A stretch of DNA of 64,000 nucleotides from Diplosphaera chodatii. Its lineage: Eukaryota; Chlorophyta; Trebouxiophyceae; Prasiolales; Stichococcaceae. Position 1 is the first letter of the stretch. The number at the start of each line of letters is the position of its first letter. Made by a program: the position numbers and the translations under genes. The notes under the pieces are model-generated. The model was not told where the DNA came from. It saw nothing but the letters and a program-made list of their open reading frames with translations, and made no database searches. Shown here piece after piece: positions 43,263-56,156 of this stretch. The DNA is taken from assembly GCA_032358165.1 (NCBI GenBank), contig JAALGY010000015.1, positions 1,054,001-1,118,000 on the forward strand. The letters run 5' to 3'.

Positions 43263-46200
43263 TCATGAGGCGGTGATGGATTTTGGCTGGCTCAGGCCAA
43301 ACAGCGCAGCCACCACGCCCTCGTGCTGCTCCAGCTTCATGCAGGGCAGCTGCTCCGCACCGCCACTGGCATCAGGATCGCCAGAGCGCTCATGCAGTGC
43401 CAGCGAGCTGGTGGGCGGGGAGGACAGCGCCACATGAGATGCCAGCAGCACCAGCGGCCCGGCCGGTGTCACCGGTGGCAGCCCCTAGAAATGCACCGTG
43501 AAGCAGCATCATTGGCACGTGGGGTGGGCCTGCACCTCGACACCTTCACATGAGCAGCGCTGGCATGCAGCTGTGACAGAGGTGAGGGTTCAGCGGCCTA
43601 CCTCTGGAGCCTTGCGCGCTGGCGACTCCCACTGCTGTGATCCACCCGGTTGTGGCGCGGCCGTGAAGCGTCCCACAGCTGCTGCCATCGGGCTCCGCAC
43701 TGGTGACACTGGCGGCGGCATGGTGCTGGCGCCTGGCCGCCGATGCCGGGCTGGCGGCGGTGATATCGCGTCGTCTGCACAACGCAATGGCGATATCAGG
43801 AGCATCACTTCACTTCAGCAACTGTGCAAGGCATGCGGCACGAGTGAAAGCGAGGCAATGAGGAGGGGCGGCGCACCCAGCACATCAGCCTCTGTCCTCC
43901 GCATCCCGTTGCGCTGGCTGCCAGCTGGCTTGGCGGCCTTCATGTCCCCAACACTGCCGCCTGTGTTGTACGTACAGTATGCACCCAGGTCAGGGCTGGC
44001 AAGAGGAGCATCGGCAAGGTCGATGTCAAGCATCTGCCATCGGAAGGCATCACCTGGGTGAAACTTCAAACCACATAGTCGCAAACGTTGGTGGTGAGTG
44101 GCCTACCAGACACAACTGGGAAGGCGGACATGTCACCACTGTGCAGCGTCTGGTCCTTCCGCGGCTGCAAGGGCGGCGCGGCAGCCCGCGCCGGCCACAT
44201 CGAGCCATCACTGCTCAGCTTCATACCTGCTGACAATAGCATGGAGTGAAGTGCAAATTCAGGTAAACACTGGCAGGTCGCTATCAGGCAGTGTGCATTA
44301 CGCTGAGCTTGGCTGATGCAGCGGCTGAGCTGGACAGCAGAGGGTGTGGCTATATGGACAAGGCAGCCTGTGTGCGCACCGGGCACAAGGTGCAGGCGTC
44401 GGTGGGCGGTGCCCTGCAGCGTGCGGCCGGCGATGTCGGCCATCGCCTGCAGCCGCGCGGGGCTGGCACGCTGCTCCGGACTCAGTGCTGCAACTGATGG
44501 CCGGCTCTCCATGTACTGGCTGTGCCGATCTGGGCTGCCTGCAGTGTGAAGCGCCAGCACAGCAGTGAACGGCCTGCTGCCTGGTGTGCGGTTCGCAGCA
44601 TATCAGTGGATGCTGCAATGAAGTCCTTCAGTGCACAGCGGCATCTCCGACGCACCCATGTCCTGACCGGTGCGCGCGGATTGCTCCTCTGGTGTGGAGT
44701 GCACCGCGGGGCCGCTGGCGTCTAGGCGGCACTGCAGCTGAGCCACGCCGTCTCTCTGGCCGCCACTGCAGGCGGCATCGGCTGCAGCAACCGCACGGGC
44801 TTCCGCCTTGGCCCCCCGCTCATCCAGCTGGAACAGCGGAAGGATCGGCAGTGCCGACTGCAGCTCAACCCCCTGTGCACCACCGAGGACAAGGGTCCCC
44901 TGTGGCTCAGCGATGGTGCACAGATGACATGCAGTGGCCGATCAATTACGGCTTGAATGGTGTGCTGGATCGTGCCTGCATGCGCTGGGTGGCTGTCCTG
45001 ACCGTTGGCTTGCTGCCGTGGGGGCCATCCTTGGGGTTGCCAGGCCCCATGTTCCTGCAGTCCTCGCACCTGCACCGCAGTGCTGGCTGATCCCAAGGAC
45101 ATGCTTGCATCTATGCCATGTAATTGCAGGTTGAACCCAACTGTCATAGCGCCAGTCATGTTTGCTGTCATGTTCACACACAACCCCTGGGCGCACCTGC
45201 AGGCTTCTGTACACCGCACATTGGCCTGGAAGCACTCGCAATACTTCTTAAGACACTTAGACTTGCGGCAGCGGCAGCCCTTGCGGTGCCCTTCATCCAA
45301 GGACACCTGCAAACATGACAGATGACACAGTGGCAGTGCGGGCCTGGCCAGGGCGTCCCCATGTGTCTGGACAGCTTCTTGCTGACAACACGTCTGTGAC
45401 CGTTCAGTCGGAACTTCTGCACTCAGTCCAGCATGAAAAGCCTGCTGCACAGGCGGTCAACGCTACCTTGACATCGAAGGCGTTTGGGCTGCGTGCAATG
45501 ATTTGCTGTCGCATGTGGAGCACCACTGCGCCGTTGGCCTCCACGTTCTGGCAGTTGCGGCAGGCGCACCCCTTGCAGAAACGGCCTGCATGAGGAGCGG
45601 GCCCTTCACGTTGAAAGTGCATTGGGCCGTTACGTGCATGATGAGGTTATATTTACATCCCGTGGATCAATACACAGAGTATATTGGCATGCACGAGCGG
45701 AGATGGATGTCAACAGACACTAATTTGCACCTGCCGAGAAGCACTCGCAGTACAGCTTCAGACACCGCGACTTTTTGCAGTTGCAGTGCTTCATGCCGCC
45801 GCTACCCGCATGGTGGCCGACCTCATAGTCCCCGTCATCTTGGTCCTGCAGCGCCATTTCAAAGGCAATCAGCAGCAGCAGCTGAGCCAGACATTTCTCG
45901 GCACTTGTTGACTGTGCATCTGCTATGGACAATGCAACTTGTCGTCTATACAAGCGGAGGTCCAAGCACTGCACAGTGCACCTCATAGGACGGGCTGCTG
46001 CGCTGAGCATTGGCATACGAGGCGTGTGAGCTTCGCCGCCGCTTTGGCAGGTTCAGATCCTGATTGGACTCGCTCCTGCATTGCAATGGAATACAGCGGA
46101 GGTGGTGGAGCAGCTGCATCACGCCAAAGCTGGTGAGCGCAGCAGTCATGAGCTGCGAGCTGCACCTGTGTCGCGCAGGGCTGCTACCCGGCCTGGCAGC

Positions 46201-47371
46201 TGGCTGGGACACGTGCTGAGACAGCGTGCAGAGTTCCGCCAACGCAATGGCGGCCATCGGCGTGTCTGCCACATCTGTTGCCGCAGCATGTGCAGGCTTC
46301 TGCTGTGCACGGGGTGTGGGCTGCACCGGCGGCAGCTGGCTCTGGAAAACCGCGCGCCCCTGGCTGCACGGGGGGGCATCGCCGTCGCCGCCGTCCGATG
46401 CATCGCTCTGCAAGCAGAGCTCACAGTGCCTGAGCATCGCCTGATTTTCGACTCACTGACACGCTGGGGCTAAATCATCACAGCGCCAGGGGTGAGGCCT
46501 GAGCTCCAGGCGCACACCTCTCTGGAGCCATACACGCTGCGGCAATTCCGTGGCCGTTTGCGCCCTGCGGCTGCCTGCCATGATGTGTCTGCACTCATGC
46601 AGCGCATCCTTTGCTGAGGTGAGATCTCAGTATCAGTGCTCTGCAATGCACTTCAGATCCCATGTGGCACCAGTGTCCAGCAGCGCCATGCAAACCTGCT
46701 GCTGCATCCTGGCTCTGAAGGGTCTCGTCCTGCAGCCACCGTGATGTGATGTACTCACACGGAGTGACCAAAGGTGAACTTCACTTCAGCAAGTGCAGTG
46801 TCGACCGGGGCATCATGAAGCTCATGCCGGTGCCTGTGCAACCCACCAGCTGGCTTGTTGCGGCGGCGCCTGTAGTGGCAACCTGGAGGACCGCCTCCAG
46901 ATCCGCCACTGCAGCGCCGACCGCTTGCAGTAGCTGGTCACTGCAGCCAGTGCTGTGGTCCTCTGCTCCGGTGGTTTGCTCCTGTGACGCACAGTACGCC
47001 CTCAGTAAGCAGGAGCCGTCTGGCCCTGTTCGTTGGCTGGAAAGCGGCCGTGACGATGCGAGAGCTTTGCGCTGGATGCTTCACATGAGGCGATATACTG
47101 TTCCATCTTCAGTGCGGCACGTATCTGCCAAACAGCAGCTAGGGTACAATCAGAAGGCTGCCACATGGTCAAATGTTTGCATGCTATCATCACTCATAGC
47201 CGAGTGCACAGCGCTGGTTGCGACAATGATGTCAGAACAATCGCTGTTAGAAGGCAAAACGGTCTTCCACAGCCCATATGGCTCTTGTACCGAGGGGCTG
47301 CACTGGCAACCCACCTTTAAGCATGCAGTTGCAGCTTCCAGGCGACCGATAAGCGCAGCAAGCTGCTCCAT
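43263..47371 (-). CDS. CXC (CRC) domain DNA-binding protein, TSO1/LIN54/tesmin family
   Basis: Resolved exons from the 5' end: 47371-47315 ([19 protein letters not shown]), 46981-46847, 46729-46696, 46564-46518, 46407-46166, 46075-45982, 45845-45731, 45585-45467, 45306-45197. They encode a short amphipathic helix, a basic stretch ([15 protein letters not shown], likely nuclear localisation) and then two CXC repeats: [33 protein letters not shown] and [24 protein letters not shown]. The linker between them ([21 protein letters not shown]) carries the family's RNP-AF-like signature. Such proteins bind CHR-type promoter elements; LIN54 is the DNA-binding part of the DREAM cell-cycle repressor. 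Further exons down to the stop at 43263 are clearly coding in patches ([56 protein letters not shown]) but their joins are not resolved. Confidence 0.82.
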
Positions 47372-47845
47372 AGATCTTGCAAAGCGAATCGCCGATAGCC
47401 ACGTAGTCACAGCCCTGCTGTGCCTGCAAGCTGCACCCGCGCGTGGGCATCTTGTATGTTCATTGTGGTGTCAGCCCAAGTCCTTGTGCAGCACGTCCGT
47501 CAACACTGACCAGGGACCCTACGGCGCTTCCCAACACGCTTCAGAGTTATCAGAGCGTCTATAGGCGTGCCGTAAACAATGCGGAACTCAAGTATACGGC
47601 TGCTGCACCCCTGCATGTTGATAGCGTCGGCCGAAGCTGCATTTCAAATTTTGTATCCGGGGACACTACGGTATCACGTGACCCCGTGCAGTCCAGTGGC
47701 AGCAGCTGTGTCCGGGGCTGAACTACGGTAAACTGGTTGCTTGCCTGTGGTACTGCTGTACTTGCAGCCTCGGAAAGATGAAAGATGAGCGTGGAGCCGA
47801 AAGCAGACAGATAATTTGCTCCATATCAGACTGATGTGCACAACT

Positions 47846-47891
47846 TGATGACGACACAGCAGCATCGTCACTTGATGCTGTGTCGTCATCA
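47846..47891. repeat. hairpin with 16-base perfect arms
   Basis: TGATGACGACACAGCA at 47846-47861 and its exact reverse complement at 47876-47891 with a 14-base loop, in the ~620-bp gap between the CXC gene start and the bicupin stop. No flanking duplication was noticed. It could be a small insertion, or a 3' UTR structure of the bicupin mRNA, whose 3' end lies about 100 bases away. Confidence 0.6.
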
Positions 47892-47990
47892 CTGAGGACA
47901 GAGCTGGCACGATGTAAAGTGCAAGCTCCCTGAAGATGACACTACACACTTCCTGACTAAGCTACAACTCTTCAGCCCAGGATGAGCTTG

Positions 47991-50276
47991 CTACCGCACA
48001 TATCCACACTCCTCAGCAACCAAAGTGCACAAGTCTTCATTGCTCAGGCCGCCATCCAGCAGTCCACCTGCGAGGGGACAGTCTCATCACATTGGGGAGA
48101 ACTGCACAATGGCTCAGTCCACCACGTAGCAAGCAACCACATGAAGCAGAGAAGGAGCTAATGACGATAGCAAATGCACAATGGGGGCTCACGCTTGACA
48201 AATTCTGCGAACATCTCATTTGGCAGCATGAGCTCCAGGCAAAACAGCTTCTCCTCGCTGCCATTGTCGATGCCGTGCATTGATCCGGGCGGGAAGACTA
48301 CCACGTCACCGACGCTGACGCTGAAGCGTTGGCCATCGCAGAATGCAGTGCCACTGCCGCTGAGGATGAAGAACAGCTCGTGCGCAGTGTCATGCACGTG
48401 CGGCGGCGTCTCGTGGTCAGGTTCGAAGATCTGCCAGAGTATGCATACCTCGTCACTCCTCATGTCATAGACATGGGCAACTCGTGTGGCAACCCGGCAG
48501 TGGAAGCATGGCGTCATCCAGAAGATGCAGGCCTTGTATGACGAACGTACCTCCAGCCCGAAGGTGAAAGGCACACCGAGGTGACCGTCGTCCAGTGGGT
48601 TGAATAGCAGCGCCAGCCGGTTGGTCTGTCCTGGCAACTTGTAGGCTAGAAGGTCTCTCAGCCGCCGTCGCTGCACTGCCTGCCACGAAGAGGGCAAAGC
48701 ACTTTGGTCTGCCTACAAGTGTTGCACTGCCATTGCTTTGGGGACGGTCATGCAGTTGTTGCAAGCAGGTCCTATGCATACTAGAAGGCTACCGCGGCCC
48801 CACCTGCGGCCCTGAGTTAGAGGAGGCGCCCAGTGAAGCCTCCAGATGCCGCACTGCCCAATGCTGCTGCAGTTGCTGCAGTGTGGCTGCCAGTTGCCTG
48901 GGCACATGCTGCAGCAGCGCGCTGCTAGCTGCGGCCCAGGCGGAGCCAACGTTGGTTTCCCAAGCATTGTCACCTGCACTTGCACCGTTGCCATCCCTGC
49001 TGACGGCTTCGCTGCTGGTGCTTCCAGCGTTGCTGTTGGCCAGCAGGGACTCGGCTGCCACCAAGGCCGGAAGGGCGCTGATGGCAGCCTGCTGGGTGCT
49101 GCTGGTGCGCACGCTGTCAGCGGGCGTGCCATCGATGTGCACCGTCTGCTGCTGGCCTGGAGAGTCGAACACAGCACGCTGCGCTGTCGTCTGCGCGTAC
49201 GCAAGTATGCCCCGCACCATGGCGGCTGACAGCATGCCAACAACCGGCCCGGCCTGCCAGCCGTCTGCCACCTGCTGCGCCACTGCTGTGTCGACCACAG
49301 GCTGCGCACTCTGCACATGACAACGCCCAGCACTGAGCCCGGGGTACACATGTGTTGCAAAAGACGATAGAGGCAGAGGCCTCACCACTTGCACCATGTG
49401 CCGCAGGAAGAACGCAACCAGTGATGGCAGAGCCGCGGTGCCCCACCAGCGACATGCCGAGCCCGTCGTCCGTGTCCGACCCGCTGTCCTGGTGGACGCC
49501 CAGCACCAGGGTGAGCACCGCCAGGTGCCAGTCCGGGTGGGCGCGGCGGCTGCCCGCGTCCGCCCGGCACGCAGCCGCGGAGGACATCAGCAGGCTGTCG
49601 CCCGCGCACACCTCCCCCAGCGCCTGCCCGTCCTGCACCAGCTGTGCGGCGCACACCCACGTACCTCAGCTGCAAGCGACGCGTTTTCCTGCAGGCTACG
49701 TAGGGGTGCGACATGCAGGTGCACGTGACAGGCCTGCACAACAGCAGGGTGGCAGCGATCGCATCGCAGGCATGTCCCTCGCCAACCTGAGCTTGGCCCT
49801 GGAGGACGTAGTGCAACTGGAAGCTGTTCATCTCCTCACGGCAACCGCCAGCAGCTGGCTCAGCAGCAGGGGCGCTGCCGTCGCGGCATGCGTGCAACTC
49901 CAAAGCCACTGCGAATGGCAGCTCGTCTGCCACGGGCTGCAGCAGCGGCACCACAATGCGGCCATCCCCGGCGTCATGCATTGGCCGGTCTGCCAGTGTA
50001 CGCCACACCGGCAGCAGGCACTGCGCTGGCCTGCAATGCATCGAGTACAGAATTTTGAATGCCAGCAAGGGTCAATGCAGAGACATGCGCTGACAGTGGC
50101 ACGCCAATGCTGACCGCGTCTGACCTGGCAGAGTGCGCATCGAGCTGAGCAGAATGCGCAAGGACTCGCTGCCGCTGCCTGCGAGACGGCTTGTGCAGGG
50201 GTCTGCTATGCAGACGCCACAAGCTGGCGTCATGCGGCACAGTGTGGCCACAACCGTGTTCAGTGTGTGGCCACAT
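47991..50276 (-). CDS. two-domain cupin (bicupin) protein
   Basis: Seven exons, all phases consistent: 50276-50125, 50030-49787, 49641-49447, 49310-48804, 48679-48551, 48430-48193, 48067-47991; 513 residues. The N-terminus is Arg/His/Ser-rich, possibly a targeting peptide. A degenerate cupin follows (IVVPLLQPVADELPF...FQLHYVLQGQAQLVQDGQALGEVCAGDSLLM). Next comes a 169-residue exon, mostly Ala/Gln/Ser-rich helix-forming sequence. The second cupin has an intact metal-binding pattern: PPHVHDTAHELFFILSGSGTAFCDG...GDVVVFPPGSMHGIDN. It ends in LMLPNEMFAEFVKRGLLDGGLSNEDL, typical of a cyanobacterial/plant single-cupin family. The reaction is unknown. Exon 3 ending at 49447 is the only GT donor tested that keeps frame with exon 4. 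Confidence 0.78.
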
Positions 50277-50961
50277 GACACCCCAGGCGGTCCTTCCGGG
50301 AAGCGGAAAGCGCTTTCACTTGCGGATCAGCCAGAGCTTGATCCAGGCAAGTCAGGCCGCCCTGACCGTGTTGGTGCTGTGCAGGCAAAACACCACCGGT
50401 TGTTGCAGTTACCACTATCGCGTAGCTGCGGTAGCGTTGTGTGAAAATAAGTGAGCAGCCGGTTGCGAGGGCTTATGGGCCGTCCGAGAGCAAACCGTGA
50501 ACGGACGTAGTGCGCTGGCAGCAAAAGATCTTTGTCTTTGGATCCGTGCGCACGTGCGCTTGCGAGCGGTTTTGGAACAGGTGCAGCTAGCATACTGACG
50601 TCGCAGCACCTTCATTAGGGTCTTGAAATGGACATTGTGTGATCGAAGGGCGTTGCACATCATCTAGGGTGCGTGGTACAGCCAATATCGCTACCCTTCA
50701 GCAACTCCTGGTCAGGCCCACTTAGCAGGTGTCGGTCTTCGTCCAGAACTTGTTACCGCATGTAACCACATACGAAACAAGATATGCGACTGTGCGGTGA
50801 GCGTTGCATCTGGTCCATGCTGTGCAACGATTGGCATCATCGCTGTTCTGGCAATATGCTTTGACGGAAGTCTTGTGCTGCTGCGGGTACACAGAAGCCT
50901 AGTGACAGCGTCTCAGCCGTGTTGGGGGTTGTAGACAGCCGGGATCGACACAGCAGGGACC
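50277..50961. other. divergent promoter region, bicupin / raffinose synthase family
   Basis: 685 bases with no coding exon that I can support and no clear motif. Confidence 0.4.
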
Positions 50962-53900
50962 ATGTCGGGACCGGCAGGCAAATTTAGCAGCGTGCACCTA
51001 GATGGGGGGGTGCTAGCAACTAGTCTGGGTGGCGCAGTGCTGCGAGATGTGCCGGCTGCCGTGACCAGCCGACATTTTGGCAGTAATTTCGACGGCCTGG
51101 TCCTGGGCATCAACAGCGATCAGCCGACCAGCTGCCATGAGTTGCGGCTTGGCAAGGTGTGGTGGTTTTGGCGCTTGCAGCATGATGCTGAGTGCCCTTG
51201 GATGTTGTCGGTATGGGCAGCCTTAGGCGAGCTTGTCCGTGCCGAATATGCAGCTGGAGTGTGCGCGGTTCCTGGCTGCCAGCCGGATCAAGCTCTGGTA
51301 GGACTGCGCTCTTGCATGAGCCCACTACCTCAGTAGCTTTTTTGCTGATCAAATCCTCGGCACTTACAGAGCAAGAATGCTGCAGGTGGATGACCCCCTG
51401 CTGGGGGAGTTCAGGGCGCGACCTGCCACCAGAAACACAGTTTCTGCTGCTCGAGCTTGGCAAGGACGGGCCATATGCTGTCCTGCTACCCCTGATTCAT
51501 CACGGCACCTTCAGAGCCACGCTGCGTCGATCAGGGTACGATGCTAAGGATCTGCAGGTTCCGGTGCCGCTGACGTCCTTGCTGCTTACCTTCCAGCTGT
51601 TCCTGAGTGCAGACCTCTTTCGTTCCCTGCTGATGTGTGTGCTGTCTGCAGCGACAAGCACGGCATCAGCCTGCGCATTGAGAGCGGCTCAGCCGACGAG
51701 CAGGCTGCTCGTTGGTCAGGTATGGCTCATGTCGGCAGCATGTGACCGTGTTCCTAACATCACAACTATCCACAGTCTATTGTGTCTATTGTCGTCTCCA
51801 GCGCAACCCGCCTAGAACAAGTCTGCCAACACTAGTCATTGCCCAGGTCGCCACAGCACCCGCGATGCTTCTCCTGCAGACGCCTTGTTGGTGGGGGCTG
51901 GAGCAGATCCGTTTCAGCTGGTGCGCGACGCGGTGGTCGCCGCCGCGTCCCTGTCTGGCGGTGCAGTCGCGCTGCAGGAGAAACAGATACCTGCCTCGGC
52001 AGACGTGTTTGGCTGGTGCACCTGGGACGCCTTCTACCACAAAGTGTCGGCCAAAGGTGGGTGGTTCAGGCATCGCACCTACCTGATGACATTGATGGCA
52101 GGCACGGACATGCTGAGGCGCTACCGCAATTGCCCAGACAATTGCTGCACACTGCAGGCATTGTGCAGGGGCTGACAGCATTGGAGGCGGCTGGAGTGCC
52201 GCCTCGGCTGCTGATCATTGACGACGGCTGGCAGCTGACATTGGCAGACCAGGACGACCACACAGATGCTGCACCGCAGCTGCAAACTGTGGCGCCCGCA
52301 GAGCCCAAGCCTGCTGAGAGTACTGCAGATGAGCAGTGAGTCTACAGCTGGCACAGTAGCTGCTGCTGCTGCTCATCTTGAATGCGCAAAACCATAGCAA
52401 AGCTGCCATCAATGTTGATGGACAGGAGATGCTGATGCAGGAGCGGCGGATGGACACCATGGCTGGTGGTGAAGGCGGTTGGCGCCATTGAAGCCTTTGG
52501 AGATTATGCCGTACAATGGCGAGCTGGGATATCATTTGCACAGGTCTGCTGTGTCACCTAGCATACGCTCACGCACATGATGGGCCATGGCATTGTTGGC
52601 TGCGCATCGACATCACTGTGGATGTCTCCAAGTGCAGAGGGTGATGCGGGGCCCCCTGCGGGACATCATTAGGCAGCACCACCTGAATAGCAGCGAGCAT
52701 GCCAAGCGGCTTGGCTCGGTGGAGGCAAATGCGAAATTCTCGTCGCTAGAAGCAGATGCAGATGTCCCCTGGACGGTGCGTGGGTTGGCCTGTGGGACCA
52801 GGCCTTGCTGAACTAGCCCACATGTTTCTTGTGGAAATTGGTTGACGAGGAAGCGATCCGACATGAACAGCTTATGGAGCGGTGCAGAGCACGGCGGCGG
52901 ATCTCAAGTCGGTGGTTGCCCAGCTGAAGTCCCGCTTCGGGGTGAAGTTCGTGTTCTGCTGGCACGCTATGCATGGGTGCGACCTGTCTCGGGCATGCTG
53001 GTCACTGGTCCTGTCTAACAGGACACACGTATGCAGTGCTGAGGGTTGCCTGATGAGGGGTGGTACCACACAAGGATTACCGCCGCCTGTTGGCATCATT
53101 TCGCAGGTATTGGTCGGGGGTGTCTCCTACACTTGAGCCTCACAGGGCTGTGCCCGTGGTTCCAGAGCCGACTCCTGGAGTGCTTGAGATCGACCCTGCC
53201 ATTCTTTGGAACCCGCAGACGCTGATAGGTGCTTGCGTAGGCTGCGTGTCTTTGATGATTTGGTGCGCATCAGTGTCTTGTATGTCAAGCCATCGATTAA
53301 CCTGCCTCAAGGGTCAGAGGTTCTTGCTGCCTTGCAGGCATTGGCATGGTGGACGATGTTGCCGCACTCCACAGAGACATGCACACCTATCTCGAAGGTG
53401 CAGCTGTGTGCCGGCAGAGCGACCCCGCTGCGTTTGCTCCCATCATGCAAGTCACTCTGCTGCGATGGCTCGACACTGCCACCCTGCAACCTCCAACCCT
53501 GATTCGCCTGCAGGGTGCGGGGTGGATGGTGTGAAGGTGGATGTCCAGGGCACCTCTAGCATGTTTCACGCTGGCCCACGGGTCAGCCAGCAGTACCACG
53601 AGTCCCTGGAGGCGTCAGTTGCCCAGTCGTTTCCCGGCAACATGATGATCAATTGCATGGTACGGATGCAGTGTCAGCTTGCAACCCGGCATCGCCATGC
53701 CAAGTTGAGCACTGGCATCAAAGGGCGCAGACTATCACACATGGCATTGCTATACACAGATCAGCATGGACTGTCGTGGGTCTGCAGGCGCATTCGACAG
53801 AGAACCTGTACAGAACCACAGCGTCGGCCGTCACACGCGTCTCAGACGACTTCTACCCGCGCCAGCCAGCCAGCCACACTGTGCACCTGGGCGTCTGCGC

Positions 53901-55608
53901 CTACAACTCCCTCTTCATTGGGCCGCTGCTGCTGCCAGACTGGGTGCGTGATGCCTGCATCAGCTTGGACTGATCAGTTTGCAACAAGATACTCATGCTG
54001 CCTCTGCTTGCAGGCTCATGGCTGAGACGTGTGTGTCCTGCTGCCTGTGCAGGACATGTTCCACTCGCAGCACCCGGCTGCATCACTGCACGCTGCAGCG
54101 CGGGCTGCCAGCGGCGGGCCTGTCTACGTCAGCGACGCGCCATCCTGCCACGATAGTGAGCAACGAGCTTCTAGCAGAACATATCTGCACCACCTTCGTT
54201 CAAGCAAGAAAGGCCCTGCCGCAGCAGATGGTTTTTACAAGCTGCATGAAATGCTGCATGAAGAGGCTCTGCTTGCAACGGCTCTGATGTCAAGCGCTGA
54301 CAACTACCTGGGCATGGCGGGGCTTCAATCACTGTCTGCGCTCTGCAGATATATCCCACCTGCACAACAACTGCTGCCCGATGTCTTTGCAGGCGAGCTG
54401 CTGGCACGGCTCGTCCTGCCCGACGGCAGCGTGTTGCGGGCCGCACGGCCTGCGCTGCCGACCCTCGACAGCCTGTTCTGCGATGTGCTGCGCGATCGGC
54501 GCTCCCTGCTGAAGGTGTGACTGTATGTTGAAGCTTGGTACCCCAGGATAGCACAGTCACTGCATCGCCAATGCAGCATGTTCACGCACCAGACCCTGCA
54601 TCGTGTGCGCTTGTGAGAACATGCTCATGTTGCAGAGGCACTGCCCCACCACTGCTGCTTGTGCACTGCAGGTGTGGAACATGAACCAGGTGAATGGCCT
54701 GCTATTCGTGGCCAATGTGCAGGGCGCCTCGTGGGATCGCACTCGCAGGTGCTTCGTGACACACGACGCCACACCGCCAGCGCTGCAGGCAAGCCCTGCG
54801 CATGCGCAGTCCAGACACACCCACAGACATCTGCTGCAGTCTGGATGAGCAGTCTACCTAACACAAGCAGTTGGCCAAGTATGATCTGGGTCACTGCAGA
54901 CCGTCATCCGCCCGACAGATGTTGCAGCATTTGCCGGGAGGCCTGATGTGCCACGCTCCACTGGCAGCCGATTTGCGGTGTACAGCGATCGCACGCAGCG
55001 GCTGGCGGTGCTTGACGCCGCAGGGGAGCAGCAGGCGAGCAGTGCATCGTTGCTCACCCTCTCTTGTTGCCACTCGGTGACATCACCATGCTGCAGCACG
55101 GTGAGCAATTCCAGCACTCGAATGTCGCGTGTGTCTTGACACCGCAGGTGGAGCTGGATCCGGCGCAGTGGGACCTGCTTGTTGTTGCTCCTCTTCATAG
55201 GGCTGGCGACAATTGGTGCGTTGACATGTGCATGTTGAGTGTCATCAGCCATGCTGGCACGTGCCCGCGATCACTGTGCAGACTGGCAAACCACACATAC
55301 TGACATAGTCATCATGCGCGCCACTCCGCGACAGGGTGGCATTCATCGGGCTGGTCAACATGCTCAACGCCGGTGGCGCAGTGCTGTCGGTGTCTGGCAG
55401 CACCGCGGCTGACGGTGGTGGCAGCACCGGGCTGTCTTGCTCGGTTCGGGGCGCTGGAGCCATGCTGGTGTATGCGTCCGCACGGCCTGCTCGCGTGACG
55501 CTGAATGGTGCCGACGTGGCGTTCGAGTACCAGGAAGGAGATGGGGCTGTACGCTTTGACGTGCCGGCGACCGCTGAGCTGCGGGCGCAGGTCCACGTGA
55601 AGTTTTAG
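50962..55608 (+). CDS. raffinose synthase / seed imbibition protein family enzyme (GH36)
   Basis: Nineteen exons: 50962-51156, 51254-51297, 51386-51535, 51652-51719, 51847-52056, 52158-52335, 52441-52543, 52638-52775, 52888-52976, 53107-53228, 53338-53397, 53514-53659, 53788-53943, 54053-54155, 54393-54514, 54672-54788, 54900-55034, 55148-55215, 55335-55608; 825 residues. Motifs run in family order: RFLAASRIKLWWMTP, ETQFLLLE, FGWCTWDAFY, LLIIDDGWQ, FVFCWHAMHGYW, GVDGVKVDVQ (nucleophile Asp), YNSLFIGPLLLPDWDMF, GGPVYVSD (second acidic residue nearby), RLVLPDGSVLRA, VWNMNQVNG and IGLVNMLNAGGAV. The family includes raffinose and stachyose synthases and alkaline alpha-galactosidases; which one this is cannot be told. 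One intron (54789) has a GC donor; the last join at 55034 is ambiguous with a GT site at 55074. No signal peptide. Confidence 0.93.
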
Positions 55609-56156
55609 CCTGGCCGCCAGTTTTGGCTGGCCACCACTGCGATTCTTGACGCAAGCAGCAGCCTGCCTTTGTTGCAGTCCATCACCAATTGTTGGGCTGG
55701 GTTGCAGAGCAGACTATTTGGTAAAAAGAGCTGACCTGACAGCACTGGGATGGCATCGAGGTTTATGCAGACGACAACACCGCACGGATGGAGAAGAGGA
55801 CTGGACAGTAATAAGCAGCGATGCCATGCAACATGTGAGTCTGCCTTATTGGGAGCATGCAGCAACAGCTGCTATCGTAAGCCGCTTCACGATATCCAAT
55901 CATCCCTCATTGGTCTTCTCCATACTTCGTGCTGTCCTCCCTCCTCACACAGCCACACTGAGATCTTGAAGTACTGTACCGTTCAGCACCTGCGATTGAT
56001 GGGAAGGCCGTTTGATAGTTTGCCGATCCCGATCGGCGACTCCCAGAGTAGCCACAGGATTCCAGCATGCCCGAAAGTCAGTTGATGCCTGCGGTAAGGG
56101 ACACACCTCGCCTTGCAGCCCGCTCTGCGCAGCCCGCGAACCGTGACGAAGGCGCC
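55609..56156. other. intergenic, between GH36 and GH5 genes
   Basis: 3' UTR of the raffinose-synthase-family gene and promoter plus 5' UTR of the GH5 gene. An in-frame ATG at 56067 would only add residues ahead of the signal peptide. Confidence 0.4.

Noticed and set aside
47991..48728. C-terminal cupin as an independent gene starting at an ATG near 48750
   Set aside because: The local ATG frames cannot be joined in phase to exon 48679-48551, whereas the upstream 169-codon exon joins cleanly.
49321..49357. 37-base intron in the bicupin gene
   Set aside because: It would keep frame but is shorter than any other intron in the window; the donor at 49446 gives a normal-sized intron and the same frame.
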